42,203 nucleotides of DNA from Planctomycetota bacterium (GCA_026386995.1 JAPLMO010000035.1:1-42203); one strand, 5' to 3'. Positions 1 to 8,516 are shown, counted from the first letter of the stretch. Translations and numbers: made by a program. The notes: generated by a model from the sequence alone, not told the origin.

Positions 1-327
1 AGAGCCGTCAGTGGCGTACTTGAGGGAGTTCGCGGTGTTTCCACCGTTTGAGACCGTGGCCGACTGGTTGAAGGTCAGGCCGCCGGCGTAGACGGTGCCG
101 CTCAGGTTTGCCTGATCTGCCACGGTGCCGAACGAGGCCGTGTTGGTCGGGCCGTTCGTAAGGTCCCACGGCGTCCCGGTCGCCCCAGACCAGTTGGTGG
201 CGCTGGTGTCCCACGTCGCCCCGACGTCGCCGATCCAAGTGTACTCCACGGCCTGCGCCGTGCCGGTCCATGCCAGCACAGCCACGGCGAGCAAACAACC
301 AAACAGCATCGTGCTTCGGCTAAACAT
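1..327 (-). CDS. Secreted protein with autotransporter-type repeat, N-terminal part (runs off the window)
   Basis: The reverse strand is open from an ATG at 327 to the window edge (109 codons, no stop), so only the N-terminus is present. An AGGAGAG ribosome site lies just upstream. Residues 1 to about 26 form a signal peptide: a basic start, a hydrophobic core (LFGCLLAVAVLAW) and an Ala-rich end. The mature part begins with a Trp/Asn/Gly-rich stretch (TWIGDVGATWDTSATNW, then PTNTASFG) typical of the first strand of autotransporter-associated beta-strand repeats in large Planctomycetota and Verrucomicrobiota surface proteins. The role in adhesion or at the cell surface is inferred from the repeat type only. 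A promoter is visible about 200 nt upstream. Confidence 0.75.
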   Translation of the reverse strand, partial: MFSRSTMLFGCLLAVAVLAWTGTAQAVEYTWIGDVGATWDTSATNWSGATGTPWDLTNGPTNTASFGTVADQANLSGTVYAGGLTFNQSATVSNGGNTANSLKYATDGS

Positions 328-1367
328 GACTCTCTCCTTGACCTGACAAAGACCTAGCCCCCGTTTCCGTGTGAATAGTTCGAGCGCTCCCCCGCCAGTG
401 CGGAGGGGGCGTCGATTGCTACTGAGGAACAATGTGTTGGCGGTCTGAATGTCATAAAGCCCCACGCCCACCGGCCGGAGCCGGCACCCCCCCGTGGGTT
501 TAAGAACCCTGTAGAAGCCAATCGTGCAATATAGTATACCTCATATTTTGGCCGAAGTCCAATCGCGGCGGTTATTTTTTGGTTCTCCGGCAGCGGCCCT
601 TCTGACCGGCCTGCCCAGATTGCCCAGATTGCCAATCTTGCAGACTTCAGCCCTCCGGAACCGCCGCAAGGCAGTTCCTTGCCTTTGTTCAGTTTTTCAC
701 TCTGCATTCTGCACTCTGCGCTCCGGTTCCCGGTTGCCGCCGGTCCACCCCGCGGCAGTGCCGCGGGCTTGTTTCTGGTTCCCTGGCCTGCCCGCCTCTG
801 GCGGGTTCCCATTTTCCACCTGCGCCGTTGCCGTTGCCTTTGTTGAGTTCTTCACTCTGCATTCTGCACTCTGCACTTCGCCCCCCCCCAAAAGGGGACA
901 CCTATGACGCTTGTGAAAGATTTCACGAACGTAAGTGTTTTTGCAAAAGTGCGACTTACGTCAAGGGCCAAAACGGCGGGAACCAGAAAGCACCAACTAC
1001 CCCGCGGCACATTTAGCCGGCGACCTCGGTCGCCGCGTTCTTGCGCGGCAGGTCCGGAGACCCGCCGCGCAAATCGCCGGGGAGGGTGGGGCGGTCAGGC
1101 ACTTCGGGTCAAACGAGGGAAACGAGGCTGCCGAACTCGGTCAGGCGGGCCAGGGCCCGGTTCTCGGTGGGAATGCCTGCTTCCTGGACGGCGGCCAGGC
1201 GCCAGGCCGTGAAAATGGTCTTTTCAGACGACTACCGCGCTCCATTGACAATGCAGGGGTCAATAGGTCGGCGTCATCGGCCGCCGCACCGAACTGGTCC
1301 TTATCCCCCTGGCCAGGGCCGCATGCGGCTTTCCTTGGGCCGAGAAACCCGCGAAAGGCCAGTAATA
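328..1367. other. Intergenic region with two copies of a 44-bp heptamer-type repeat
   Basis: About 1 kb without a supportable gene. It holds the promoter and leader of the left-edge gene. Two near-identical 44-bp stretches lie at 679-722 and 834-877; each contains three 7-bp units of the form ACTCTGC/ATTCTGC. Around 1109-1215 (minus) a short frame ends in ENRALARLTEFGSLVSLV and then a stop. It reads like the decayed 3' end of a gene but could not be assigned. Confidence 0.5.
533..562 (-). promoter_or_regulatory. Sigma70-like promoter for the secreted protein
   Basis: On the minus strand TTGGAC (557-562) and TATACT (533-538) are 18 nt apart. The start codon is about 200 nt downstream, leaving a long leader. 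That leader contains a GC-rich hairpin with CCCACG/CGTGGG arms near 439-500. Confidence 0.45.
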
Positions 1368-2810
1368 CTATCCATCGTCCTTTGCCGCGAGGGCCTGGGC
1401 CACCGTCACTGCGCCGAGCGCCGCACGGGCCTTGCTCCGGACCGTTTCGACGCTCAGTGCCACCGCTGGCGAGAATGCGCGGGTTGCACTGTCCCTGCCC
1501 TGCGCGGCGGCAGCCTCGAGCACGTCGAGCACGGCGGTCTGCTCGGGCGGACGTCTGAGGATGTACCCCGTTGCGGGCTCCTGGCCGGCCTGGCAGAGTA
1601 TCCCCGCCGACACGAGTTGCGCAAGGAGCGGCTGCGCCAGCACCGGCGGCAGCCGCAGGTCCTCGGCCACGCGCAGCGAGGGCACGGGGCCAATGCCTTC
1701 CTGGTACAGCCGGGCCACCGAAAGCGTTGCCGCCAGGAGGTCCCACGGGCCGGGCACCGCGCGGTTGGCCGCCTTCATCGCCTGGAGTCGCCGCAGGTTC
1801 ATCGCGGTGTGGGCCAGTTGCGCGCCCAGCAGGAACACCAGCCACGACACGTACAGCCACAGGAGGAACAGCGGGAACAGGCCGAGCGCGCCGTACAGGT
1901 GTCCCTTGGCCACGAGCAACTTGACGTACAGGGCGAAGCCCCACTTGGCGACCATCCAGATCGGCACGACGAACAGCGCTCCGCCGATGGCCGGCCACAG
2001 GCCGACGAATGTGTTCGGCATCAGTTTGTAAAACGCCGCCAGCAGCGCGACTCCCACCAGGCCCGGCACCGCCCAGCCAAGGGCCCCCATCGCCCAACCG
2101 GCGCCCGGTACGTTCGCGACGACGGCGTCGGACGCCTGCCCGATGGCGAAGATCGTGGCGACGAGCACGACGGGGCCGAGGGTCATTGCCGACCAGTAGA
2201 GGAGCGTCCGCCGCCCGACTGACCGGCTCCTTTCGGCCTCGAAGATGCGGTTCAGCGACCGTTCGGTCGTGGTCATCAGCGACAGGCTGGTCCAGATCAG
2301 GAGGACGACGCCGATGGGGCCGAGTTTGCCGAGGGTCAGTTGCTTCTCCGCATTCGTGATGATCCCCTCGATGCGCAGGCCGACGTTTTCCTCTTTCGAT
2401 GCGGCGGCGGATTTGGCCGGCGCTGCGGCGGGCGCGGGCGGCGCCGTGCCCGGAGGCGCCGTGACCCACTCTTCCCACTCCTCATCGAAGTCTTCCGACG
2501 TGTCTTGGAGGTAGATCTGCCGGAACCCCGCGTATTCCATGACGTACCGCAGGCTGTTCTGTGCGTCGCCGAGGACGCCGACGGACTTCAGAATCAGAAA
2601 TGCCAGGACCAGCACAGGAATCAGTGCGAAGATCGTGCGGTACGACAGGGCCGCCCCCATGGTCGTAGCGTTGATCTCCTTCAGGCGCAGCAGCGAGAAT
2701 CGCCACACGTCAAACCGGTTGCGCAGGAACCTGGCGGCCCGGCCGAGTTGTTCGGGCGGTCCGTCGAGGAGCCGGATAGCCAGACCTTTCGTTTGTGATG
2801 GAAAGCCCAT
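1368..2810 (-). CDS. YihY/BrkB-family inner membrane protein
   Basis: A 480-residue integral membrane protein. The ATG at 2810 was chosen for its AAGGAGA ribosome site; the frame stays open upstream without one. Residues about 30-75 carry the family's N-terminal signature (RLKEINATTMGAALSYRTIF) entering the first membrane helix. After a soluble Pro/Ala-rich loop, further hydrophobic segments include GPIGVVLLIWTSLSLM, the LGPVVLVATIFAIG region and the LGLFPLFLLWLYVSWLVFLLG region, ending with QLAHTAMN as in YihY. The C-terminal 130 residues look like a winged-helix-type tail, often present in long YihY homologues. The family has six predicted helices and a poorly defined role (older RNase BN naming is wrong). 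The small ferritin-like gene lies upstream on the same strand. Confidence 0.9.
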   Translation of the reverse strand: MGFPSQTKGLAIRLLDGPPEQLGRAARFLRNRFDVWRFSLLRLKEINATTMGAALSYRTIFALIPVLVLAFLILKSVGVLGDAQNSLRYVMEYAGFRQIYLQDTSEDFDEEWEEWVTAPPGTAPPAPAAAPAKSAAASKEENVGLRIEGIITNAEKQLTLGKLGPIGVVLLIWTSLSLMTTTERSLNRIFEAERSRSVGRRTLLYWSAMTLGPVVLVATIFAIGQASDAVVANVPGAGWAMGALGWAVPGLVGVALLAAFYKLMPNTFVGLWPAIGGALFVVPIWMVAKWGFALYVKLLVAKGHLYGALGLFPLFLLWLYVSWLVFLLGAQLAHTAMNLRRLQAMKAANRAVPGPWDLLAATLSVARLYQEGIGPVPSLRVAEDLRLPPVLAQPLLAQLVSAGILCQAGQEPATGYILRRPPEQTAVLDVLEAAAAQGRDSATRAFSPAVALSVETVRSKARAALGAVTVAQALAAKDDG

Positions 2811-2851
2811 GGTTTCTCCTTGGCGCCGACGCAGGCGGTGTGGTGTCGGCC

Positions 2852-3166
2852 TCATGCCTGCGGGGCCCCGCCTATTTCTCGTTGCAATGTGTTCAACTGC
2901 TGGATGTGGCGTTCTTCCTCCTCGATGATCAGGCGGAGGGCCTGCGCGTTGTCCACTCCCGGCAGCAACCGCCGGTACAGGTCCGCGGCGTCTTTCTCCA
3001 TCTCGACCGCCCGGTCGAGGATCTTGCCGAGGTTGCCCTCGGCGGCCAGGCGCCGGCACTCGTCGCGGCAGGGTAGTACCGTGTCGTCGGGCAACGACTC
3101 GGCGAATCCGGTCTCCTCTGCCTGCATGGCCATCTGTAGCACTTCATCAATCCTGAGTGCGGCCAT
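2852..3166 (-). CDS. Small ferritin-like / rubrerythrin-like protein
   Basis: A 104-residue, mostly helical acidic protein. Two adjacent ATGs exist (3169 and 3166); the second sits at a better distance from AGGAGG. The second half (ILDRAVEMEKDAADLYRRLL, then EEEERHIQQL) has the E..A..LY and E..H spacing of a ferritin-like diiron helix pair. The first half (DEVLQMAMQAEETGF) looks like the partner helix but is shorter than in rubrerythrin. A CRDEC segment sits between them. No rubredoxin domain is present. A metal-binding or oxidative-stress role is inferred from the family only. It lies 41 bp upstream of the yihY-like gene on the same strand, so they are probably co-transcribed. Confidence 0.55.
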   Translation of the reverse strand: MAALRIDEVLQMAMQAEETGFAESLPDDTVLPCRDECRRLAAEGNLGKILDRAVEMEKDAADLYRRLLPGVDNAQALRLIIEEEERHIQQLNTLQREIGGAPQA

Positions 3167-3484
3167 CATCGCCTCCTGTTTCGCACGCCCCCCGCCTGCG
3201 GCACGGACCGTGGCGCCGCACGTGGTTGAAACCACGGGCGCCGCGTGGCAGGATGTTCACTTGCGATTGAGTTGTCTGCCCAACAGGTATTTGACCCTGC
3301 GGCGCTCCGTTATTCAAGATGTCTCCGGATGGGGCGATGCCTGCTACCGCGGTGCTGCCATGGGTGTTGGGGGCATCCCGAAAACAAGCCGACCATTGGA
3401 TTGACAACAATCTTCTTCTCACAACGGTGTGCCGGCTGATAGAATCCTGGCGCTCTTATAATCCAAAGGTCAAGGAGGTTGGCA

Positions 3485-3982
3485 ATGGGCAAGATGGAAC
3501 AAGCGCTCAAGTCCGAGATCGTGCGGCTTGCCAAGAAGCAGGTGCGGGCGATCTGCCTGCCGCTTGCGCGGGATGTTCGCCGGTTGAAGCGAACGGTGTC
3601 GGCGCTGCGGAAGACGGTGGCGGTTCTCGCAAGCCTCGGGACCGAGTTGCAGGCCGAGCGGCAAGCCCAACGCGCGAAACTGGCGGTCGCCCCGGATGAG
3701 GTCAAGGCGGCGCGACTCTCGCCGGCCCTCATCAAGAAACTCCGTACGCGGCTCGGCATTACCCAAGGCGAACTGGCCACGCTCGTTGGCGTGTCGACCA
3801 GTGCGGTTGGGTCCTGGGAGTACGGGAAGGCCAAGCCCGAGGGCCACAACCGGGAGGCCCTGGTCGCCCTGCGGAAACTGGGCAGGCGGGAGATGGCAGG
3901 CATCCTTGCCACAAAGGCCGAAGAGACCCGGCTGGACGCCAGAGGCAAGGGCAGACGCCGGCGCCGGAAGAATCGCCGCTGA
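3485..3982 (+). CDS. XRE-type helix-turn-helix protein with basic tail
   Basis: A 165-residue predicted DNA-binding protein. ATG 3485 follows AAGGAGG with a 6-nt spacer; an in-frame TTG at 3479 lies inside the spacer and is unlikely. Residues about 5-60 are a charged, coiled-coil-like helix (LARDVRRLKRTVSALRKTVA). Residues about 75-135 are an XRE-like helix-turn-helix (IKKLRTRLGITQGELATLVG, then AVGSWEYGKAKP). The C-terminus ends in a Lys/Arg cluster (GKGRRRRRKNRR). Similar coiled-coil plus HTH proteins are common in Planctomycetota (recollection, not a search). The target is unknown, and no partner toxin is adjacent. Confidence 0.8.
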   Translation: MGKMEQALKSEIVRLAKKQVRAICLPLARDVRRLKRTVSALRKTVAVLASLGTELQAERQAQRAKLAVAPDEVKAARLSPALIKKLRTRLGITQGELATLVGVSTSAVGSWEYGKAKPEGHNREALVALRKLGRREMAGILATKAEETRLDARGKGRRRRRKNRR

Positions 3983-4065
3983 TTTCCCGGAGGTTCCGTG
4001 CTGGCTGGTGAAACCTCGAATCAGCCGTCCGCCACCCGACGCAGTTTTGCTCCGCCCTTTACACG

Positions 4066-5163
4066 CTACTCTTTCACCGAGACCTCGCATTCATCCAGGA
4101 ACACGTCGATCATCAGGATGCCGCCGGGGCTGCGCACGGCCTTGGCGCTTCGCACTTTGCCGCTAAGCACGACCTCGCTTTTCGGCTTGAGGCGGGTAAA
4201 CAGGGCTTCAGGCACCTCCTTGCCACGGCGGAACTGAAGGACGCCCTTCTCCCCCATCGGGAAGGCTGCGCCCGAACGGTCATGCGGATGCACGGTGAAC
4301 CCCGGCATCCAAGGCGAGTCGCCGCTCATGGACCCCATCCCCACCTGGATCACCCCGGCCGCTGCAAGTGCCGTATCGTCCTTGACTTCGTTGATGGACA
4401 GCGTCCAGTCGACCGCTTTTCCCTTCGCCTTCGCGAGGAAGTCCTCCACGGGCTTGTTGTATTCTAAGGGTTCCTCGCGCGTGCGGACAGCCAGGTCAGC
4501 TAGGAGCAGGCTTTGGAGGCCACCGTTAGTGAGCCTGTCGGTCTTGGAGGAGGTCACTTCCGGTGTCTTCCCCTTTCCAGCAGCAGCGCCTGGGGCTGTG
4601 CTAGTCCGGATGGGGAGCAAAGGAAGTCGTGCCAGTTTCTCGTCCTTCGTTAGCAGGAACAGGACGGCGGGGTCGCCTTCCAGTTGATGTCCGACGATCC
4701 CAAACTCCTTGCCTTTCATGCTCGGATCGAGCCAGAAGGCATCGCCGGCATTGGCTGTCGGCCGGTTGTTCGCGATGCTAAGGCTTCCGCCGTAGACGAA
4801 GATACCATTGCCATCCCTCCCGACACAGACGACGTGTCGTGGCACCTCGTCATTGGCCTGTCGCCGCGCTAGTTCGGCTGCGTCGCAGATCGCGTGGCGG
4901 CGAACCCAGCCCCGCTCCCCTGTCGGCGTGGTCACCTCCACCCGGTCTTCCAACTCCTGCACCGGGACGACTTTTGTGCCAATTTTAAGGGTCGCCTTCG
5001 CGTCCACGAGCTCCTGGTCGGGGAACAGTTCGCACCCCGCCACGCCGACGACGGCCCCCTGAGGCTGGTTGCCTCCGGAGCCACAGCCCAAGGCGAATAC
5101 GAAGATGTATGCCGCCAAGGCGAACATCCCGACGAATAAGCCGACGCACCTCACAGTCTTCAT
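4066..5163 (-). CDS. Predicted lipoprotein with SH3-like N-terminal domain
   Basis: 365 residues. The N-terminus has a signal peptide ending FALGCGSGG, which fits a lipobox with Cys27 as the lipidated residue. Residues about 50-95 (LKIGTKVVPVQELEDRVEV, then GERGWVRRHAI) resemble a bacterial SH3 repeat. The rest is not recognised; the C-terminal 100 residues (PKSEVVLSGKVRSA, then LMIDVFLDECEVS) look beta-rich. Its ATG overlaps the stop of the upstream membrane protein gene (ATGA), so the two form an operon and may be translationally coupled. A cell-envelope role is inferred from the lipobox and partner. Confidence 0.7.
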   Translation of the reverse strand: MKTVRCVGLFVGMFALAAYIFVFALGCGSGGNQPQGAVVGVAGCELFPDQELVDAKATLKIGTKVVPVQELEDRVEVTTPTGERGWVRRHAICDAAELARRQANDEVPRHVVCVGRDGNGIFVYGGSLSIANNRPTANAGDAFWLDPSMKGKEFGIVGHQLEGDPAVLFLLTKDEKLARLPLLPIRTSTAPGAAAGKGKTPEVTSSKTDRLTNGGLQSLLLADLAVRTREEPLEYNKPVEDFLAKAKGKAVDWTLSINEVKDDTALAAAGVIQVGMGSMSGDSPWMPGFTVHPHDRSGAAFPMGEKGVLQFRRGKEVPEALFTRLKPKSEVVLSGKVRSAKAVRSPGGILMIDVFLDECEVSVKE

Positions 5164-5963
5164 GGCTCCCTCCCGAGATGGGCACTACCGGCGGCGGGCG
5201 TCACGGGGGCGAGGCCCGTCGCGGCGGATGATCGCCAGGCGTTGAGCCGTTGGAGTCCCTCGCCCAGGAGTGTGACTGGCATGGTGCGGGCGCCGATGGA
5301 GAGCCGCCCAGATACGCCGAGTTTTTTGGGTTTGCCGGGGACGAAAACGACGTTGGAGCGCGGCGCGACGACCGTATCGTCGCCGCTCAACTTGTGGAGG
5401 AACATCCCGTCGGGGAACAGTCGGGCCCGATACATCGGCTCGCTGAACTCGCCGCGCCAGATGGATTGCTTACCGGTGAGCGCAACCACGGTCGTGTCGT
5501 TCGCCAAGTCGGCCTTCTTGAGGGCGGCTACGGTGGCGTCGAACCAAGCCAAGGCCTCGGGCTGGACGTCGGGACCGATTCTTCGAAATCGCGGGTAGCG
5601 CCGGAAACTCTGGATGGCCCAGAGGATCTGATAGAAGCCGAGGATACCGGCCCACGACGCGTTGTTGGTGACGGCGATGACGAAATTCCAAAGGCCGATG
5701 AGTAGGAGGGCGAGGCCCTCGGCGATCAGGCCGGGCGCACGCGGAAGGGCAATGACGGCAATCCCCTCCAAGACGAGGAAGCCGCCGATGGCAACGAGGA
5801 TGCCGTTGAGGTCGAATCCGTCCTCGCTGAGGGCGTCGAGACCGAGGTAGATAGCGACGCCGCCGAAGATAATGCTGCCGATGCCGCCCGTGCGCAGGAG
5901 GCCGCGAAGGGCCCGCCAGTTGGCCGCGCGCTGGATCTTCTCCGCGTCTGTCCGGATGTCCAC
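5160..5963 (-). CDS. Four-helix membrane protein of unknown function
   Basis: 267 residues starting at GTG 5963 behind an AGGAG site. Residues about 25-125 contain about four hydrophobic segments (GGIGSIIFGGVAIYLGL, ILVAIGGFLVLEGIAVIAL, LIAEGLALLLIGLWNFVIAV, ILGFYQILWAIQSF). A soluble domain of about 135 residues follows, with the segments WFDATVAALKKADLANDTTV and ARLFPDGMFLHKLSGDDTVV. That domain may be a PH-like or beta-rich fold, but it was not identified. It overlaps the lipoprotein gene by 4 nt. Confidence 0.65.
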   Translation of the reverse strand: MDIRTDAEKIQRAANWRALRGLLRTGGIGSIIFGGVAIYLGLDALSEDGFDLNGILVAIGGFLVLEGIAVIALPRAPGLIAEGLALLLIGLWNFVIAVTNNASWAGILGFYQILWAIQSFRRYPRFRRIGPDVQPEALAWFDATVAALKKADLANDTTVVALTGKQSIWRGEFSEPMYRARLFPDGMFLHKLSGDDTVVAPRSNVVFVPGKPKKLGVSGRLSIGARTMPVTLLGEGLQRLNAWRSSAATGLAPVTPAAGSAHLGREP

Positions 5964-6223
5964 TCGCTGCTCCTATTCTTGGGGCCGCGAGTGCCCCTTG
6001 GTTCAGGCGCGGACGGCCGCTGTCGCGTTGGCATCATGCCGGCTGACCGCGGACCCGACCGTGCCACGGCCCACAGGGAACTGGAACCCATGCTTTCATG
6101 TGAAAGCATGTCGCCGCCAAAGAAAGACTCTATCGCCGGTTCTGGGGACTGTCAATGGGAATGTGGTATATGCGGGGCGAGTGACGTGTTTCCGCGGGTG
6201 TTATCTGCGACAACTTCTTGGCC

Positions 6224-6349
6224 GATGCGCGTGTCAAGGCTTCCGGCGGCCCACGCCCACGTGTGGACACAGGCGAGCCTTGCCAGGGAGATGACGTGGA
6301 GCAGGGCGGACTTGACGTAGTGGTTCCAGTGATCGGGGAGAAACAGGTT
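6224..6349 (-). pseudogene. Possible N-terminal remnant of an integrase-type transposase
   Basis: One reverse frame reads NLFLPDHWNHYVKSALLHVI and continues SLARLACVHTWAWAAGSLD. This resembles, from memory, the first residues of IS transposases with an rve catalytic core that are common in Planctomycetota (DHW, K/RSA..HVI.LA, WAA.S). The similarity fades after about 40 residues, and neither a HTH nor a DDE core follows, so at most a 5' fragment survives. It sits in the otherwise empty 5964-6576 interval. Confidence 0.3.
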
Positions 6350-6576
6350 CGGGCAACCGAAGTTCTCGGACAAATCAGCCTCCGAAAGAAGTTGTGACCA
6401 GGCTCTTCGGAGGCTACCATAAGTGACGCTGGAGAAACAGGTTATGTTGCCAGGCGAAGGGCACGAAAATCGGCGGACCAGTACAGAAGCCGGAGAAAAA
6501 GAAAATCCGCCAGAGGTCGCGGCCATAGCACCGGCATAGCACCGAACTTTTTCGCCCACCTGACCCGCGCAGAATG

Positions 6577-6608
6577 AAGGCCCGTAAACGCCAATGTTTA
6601 CGGGCCTT
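6577..6608 (-). terminator. Hairpin downstream of tRNA-Gln
   Basis: Perfect 13-bp arms (AAGGCCCGTAAAC at 6577-6589 and its complement at 6596-6608) around a 6-nt loop. It lies 10 nt past the tRNA 3' end on the minus strand. The following T-tract is weak (TTCATTCT). Confidence 0.6.
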
Positions 6609-6618
6609 ATCTTACTGG

Positions 6619-6689
6619 CTGGGGATCCTGGATTCGAACCAGGACAGACAGATCCAGAGTCTGTCGTGCTACCGTTACACTAATCCCCA
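6619..6689 (-). tRNA. tRNA-Gln (anticodon CUG)
   Basis: A 71-nt cloverleaf on the minus strand. The acceptor stem is TGGGGAT/ATCCCCA with discriminator G. The D arm contains AACGGTAG. The anticodon stem ACAGA/TCTGT carries loop CTCTGGA, giving anticodon CTG that reads CAG. The T arm is CCTGG TTCGAAT CCAGG. The 3' CCA is not encoded. A promoter and a hairpin terminator flank it, so it looks like a single-gene unit. Confidence 0.95.
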
Positions 6690-6746
6690 GCCCAAGGTTC
6701 CTCGAGCGCACAGTCCGCCGCTCGAGCAGGCTCCGGATCAATTTTT

Positions 6747-6774
6747 AGTATAAGTTAGATTGCGGCCGAATCAA
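6747..6774 (-). promoter_or_regulatory. Promoter for tRNA-Gln
   Basis: On the minus strand TTGATT (6769-6774) and TATACT (6747-6752) are 16 nt apart, with transcription expected to start about 50 nt before the tRNA. Confidence 0.5.
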
Positions 6775-6783
6775 GCCAAAAGC

Positions 6784-6975
6784 GGTACTGCGTCAGTCTC
6801 GGTGGCTGATGTGGCACGGCTGGCTTGCCCAGCCGTGGGGGGCGTCGCGAATCTTCGCCACGGCTCGGTGGCTGATGTGGCACGGCTGGCTTGCCCAGCC
6901 GTGGGGAGCGTCGCGAATCTTCGCCACGGCTGGACAAGCCAGCCGTGCCACATCCCCTATAACTGACGCAGTACC
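6784..6975. repeat. Nested palindromic element, family A, with partial second copy
   Basis: The core GTGGCACGGCTGGCTTGCCC appears at 6811 and again at 6877. The second copy is closed by its reverse complement near 6930-6953, and the first is a truncated unit sharing the spacer GCGTCGCGAATCTTCGCCAC. The whole is wrapped in an outer inverted pair, GGTACTGCGTCAGT and ACTGACGCAGTACC. Other family members lie at 8517-8594 and 32499-32576. Confidence 0.85.
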
Positions 6976-7012
6976 AAAAGCGACCCGGAACTGCCCGCCG
7001 CAATTTCCGCGC

Positions 7013-7041
7013 TTGACAGTCGCCGGGGGGGCCGGTATGGT
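7013..7041 (+). promoter_or_regulatory. Strong sigma70-like promoter
   Basis: Consensus TTGACA (7013-7018) and TATGGT (7036-7041) with an ideal 17-nt spacer. It drives the short unit ending at the 7197-7241 terminator. Confidence 0.6.
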
Positions 7042-7047
7042 TATGCG

Positions 7048-7241
7048 GCCTTTTATGGAGATAACGCTGGTGGACGGGTCCCGGATGAGCGCGGCGGCTG
7101 GAGTGGCGACCGAGAAGACGGGCACGCAGTCCGTCCTCGCCACGAAGGCCAAGCCGGCGCTGGGATCGTAGGGTCCGCCGCCCGAACCAAACATGCGAAG
7201 CGGCCCTGCGATTCCAAGGATCGCGGGGCCGCTTCTTTTTT
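7048..7241 (+). ncRNA. Candidate small RNA (or 38-codon ORF) between a promoter and a terminator
   Basis: A consensus promoter is followed about 150 nt later by an excellent intrinsic terminator, giving a transcript of about 195 nt that ends well before asd (7449). The only in-frame ORF starts at ATG 7055 (or 7043) and ends at 7171, reading MEITLVDGSRMSAAAGV at its start. It has no ribosome site and would be almost leaderless. The ORF start faintly resembles the TGS domain of threonyl-tRNA synthetase, which could be chance or a gene fragment. No known riboswitch or 6S/SRP consensus was recognised. Confidence 0.4.
7197..7241 (+). terminator. Intrinsic terminator
   Basis: A 16-bp stem (GAAGCGGCCCTGCGAT at 7197-7212 with 7220-7235, one G-U pair), loop TCCAAGG, then six T at 7236-7241. 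Confidence 0.9.
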
Positions 7242-7286
7242 CGGCAACGGATTGCCGATAAGAATGGAGATTTGGCCGGCGGGCGA

Positions 7287-7412
7287 GTAGCCGGGCAGGA
7301 TGAAATCTGTGGGTGCCACGGCTGCGCCTTGTGCAGCCGTGGTAGTCGTCGGGGACGCACGGCTGCACAAGGCGCAGCCGTGGCACCCGCGCAATCAAAG
7401 TTGACGGACTAC
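7287..7412. repeat. MITE-like palindromic element, family B, copy 1
   Basis: Inner inverted arms GGGTGCCACGGCTGCGCCTT and complement (7311-7388) are flanked by outer sequences GTAGCC.GGCAGGA..AAATCT on the left and CAAAGTTGAC....CTAC on the right. Both flanks are shared with the copies at 33898-34026 and 41304-41429. It ends 36 bp before the asd start. Confidence 0.8.
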
Positions 7413-7448
7413 TCGTTCGCCGGGGCGAACACTGAAAGGAGCCGTAAG

Positions 7449-8498
7449 ATGGGCGTGAAGGTGACGGTCGTCGGCGTAGGTCTCGTGGGCGAAGCGATTG
7501 TCCAGTGCCTGAAGGACCGGAAGTTCCCGTGTCAGTGGCCGCCGCGCGTCGTGGCCACGCGCGAGCGTCCGGAAACCCTCGCCGGCGAGAAGATGCTCGT
7601 CGAGGAAACCTGCACCGAGTCGTTCCAAGGCGCCAACCTCGTCCTCTTCGCCGGCCAGGAAGGCGCCAAGGGCGCCAGTGTGACGTGGCGCGAGACGGCC
7701 GAGAAGGCCGGGGCGTGGTGCATCGACAACGGCCGCGATTTCCGCATGGCCGCCGACGTGCCGCTCGTCGTGCCCGAGGTCAATTCCGGCGCCATCACGC
7801 CCAAGACGCACTTCATCGCCAGCCCGAACTGTTCGACCATCCAGATGGTCGTGGCCGTCGCGCCGATCCACCGCGCGGTCGGCATCAAGCGTATCGTTGT
7901 GGCCACGTACCAGGCCACGAGCGGCTGGGGGATGCGCGGCCCGCAGGAACTCAGGGCGCAACTGCCGAAGGCGCTGGCCAACGGTGTCGAAAACCTGGAG
8001 TACGACCCGAAGGTCTTCAACCGGCCGATCGCGTTCAACTGCATTCCGCACATCGACGCGTTCCTCGAGGGCGACTACACGCGCGAGGAAATGAAGATGG
8101 TCCACGAGACCCGCAAGATCCTCGGCGACGACAAGATAAAGATCAGCGCCACGGCGGTCCGCGTGCCGGTCCTGAACGGCCACAGCGAGGCCGTCTGGAT
8201 CGAGACGAAAAAGAAACTCTCGGCCGATGACGCGCGCCAGATTCTCCGCACCGCCCCCGGCGTGGTCGTCATGGACGAGCCGGGCAAGGACAGCGGGCCT
8301 CGCACCTATCCGACCGCGCTGGACCTAGTAAAGCCCGAGTACAAGGACGTGACGCTCGTCGGCCGCATACGCGAGGACATCAGCACGGAGAACGGCCTGG
8401 CGATGTGGATCGTGTCGGACAACATCCGCAAGGGCGCCGCGCTGAACGTTGTCCAGGTGGGCGAAGAGTTGCTGCGCCGGGGGTACTTGAAAGCGTAG
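7449..8498 (+). CDS. asd: Aspartate-semialdehyde dehydrogenase
   Basis: 349 residues, the usual length for the family. It reduces aspartyl phosphate to aspartate semialdehyde with NADPH in the cytoplasm, the branch point to Lys, Thr, Met and diaminopimelate. An N-terminal Rossmann motif (VVGVGLVGEAIV) is present. The catalytic cysteine is Cys128 in SPNCSTIQM, followed by VATYQATSGWGMRG. The catalytic His is His245 in VLNGHSEAVW. ATG 7449 follows AAAGGAG. Aspartokinase, the preceding pathway step, lies about 800 bp downstream on the same strand. Palindromic elements sit immediately before and after the gene. Confidence 0.96.
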   Translation: MGVKVTVVGVGLVGEAIVQCLKDRKFPCQWPPRVVATRERPETLAGEKMLVEETCTESFQGANLVLFAGQEGAKGASVTWRETAEKAGAWCIDNGRDFRMAADVPLVVPEVNSGAITPKTHFIASPNCSTIQMVVAVAPIHRAVGIKRIVVATYQATSGWGMRGPQELRAQLPKALANGVENLEYDPKVFNRPIAFNCIPHIDAFLEGDYTREEMKMVHETRKILGDDKIKISATAVRVPVLNGHSEAVWIETKKKLSADDARQILRTAPGVVVMDEPGKDSGPRTYPTALDLVKPEYKDVTLVGRIREDISTENGLAMWIVSDNIRKGAALNVVQVGEELLRRGYLKA

Positions 8499-8516
8499 CG
8501 CCGCCGTATTAGCGGC

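Noticed and set aside
1041..2222. Long plus-strand ORF of 393 codons over the YihY-like gene
   Set aside because: Arg/His/Gly-rich composition with no family pattern; it is the antisense shadow of a well-supported membrane protein gene.
7048..7241. Lysine riboswitch controlling asd
   Set aside because: No match to the L-box core was recognised, and the terminator lies 200 nt before asd with a family B element in between.
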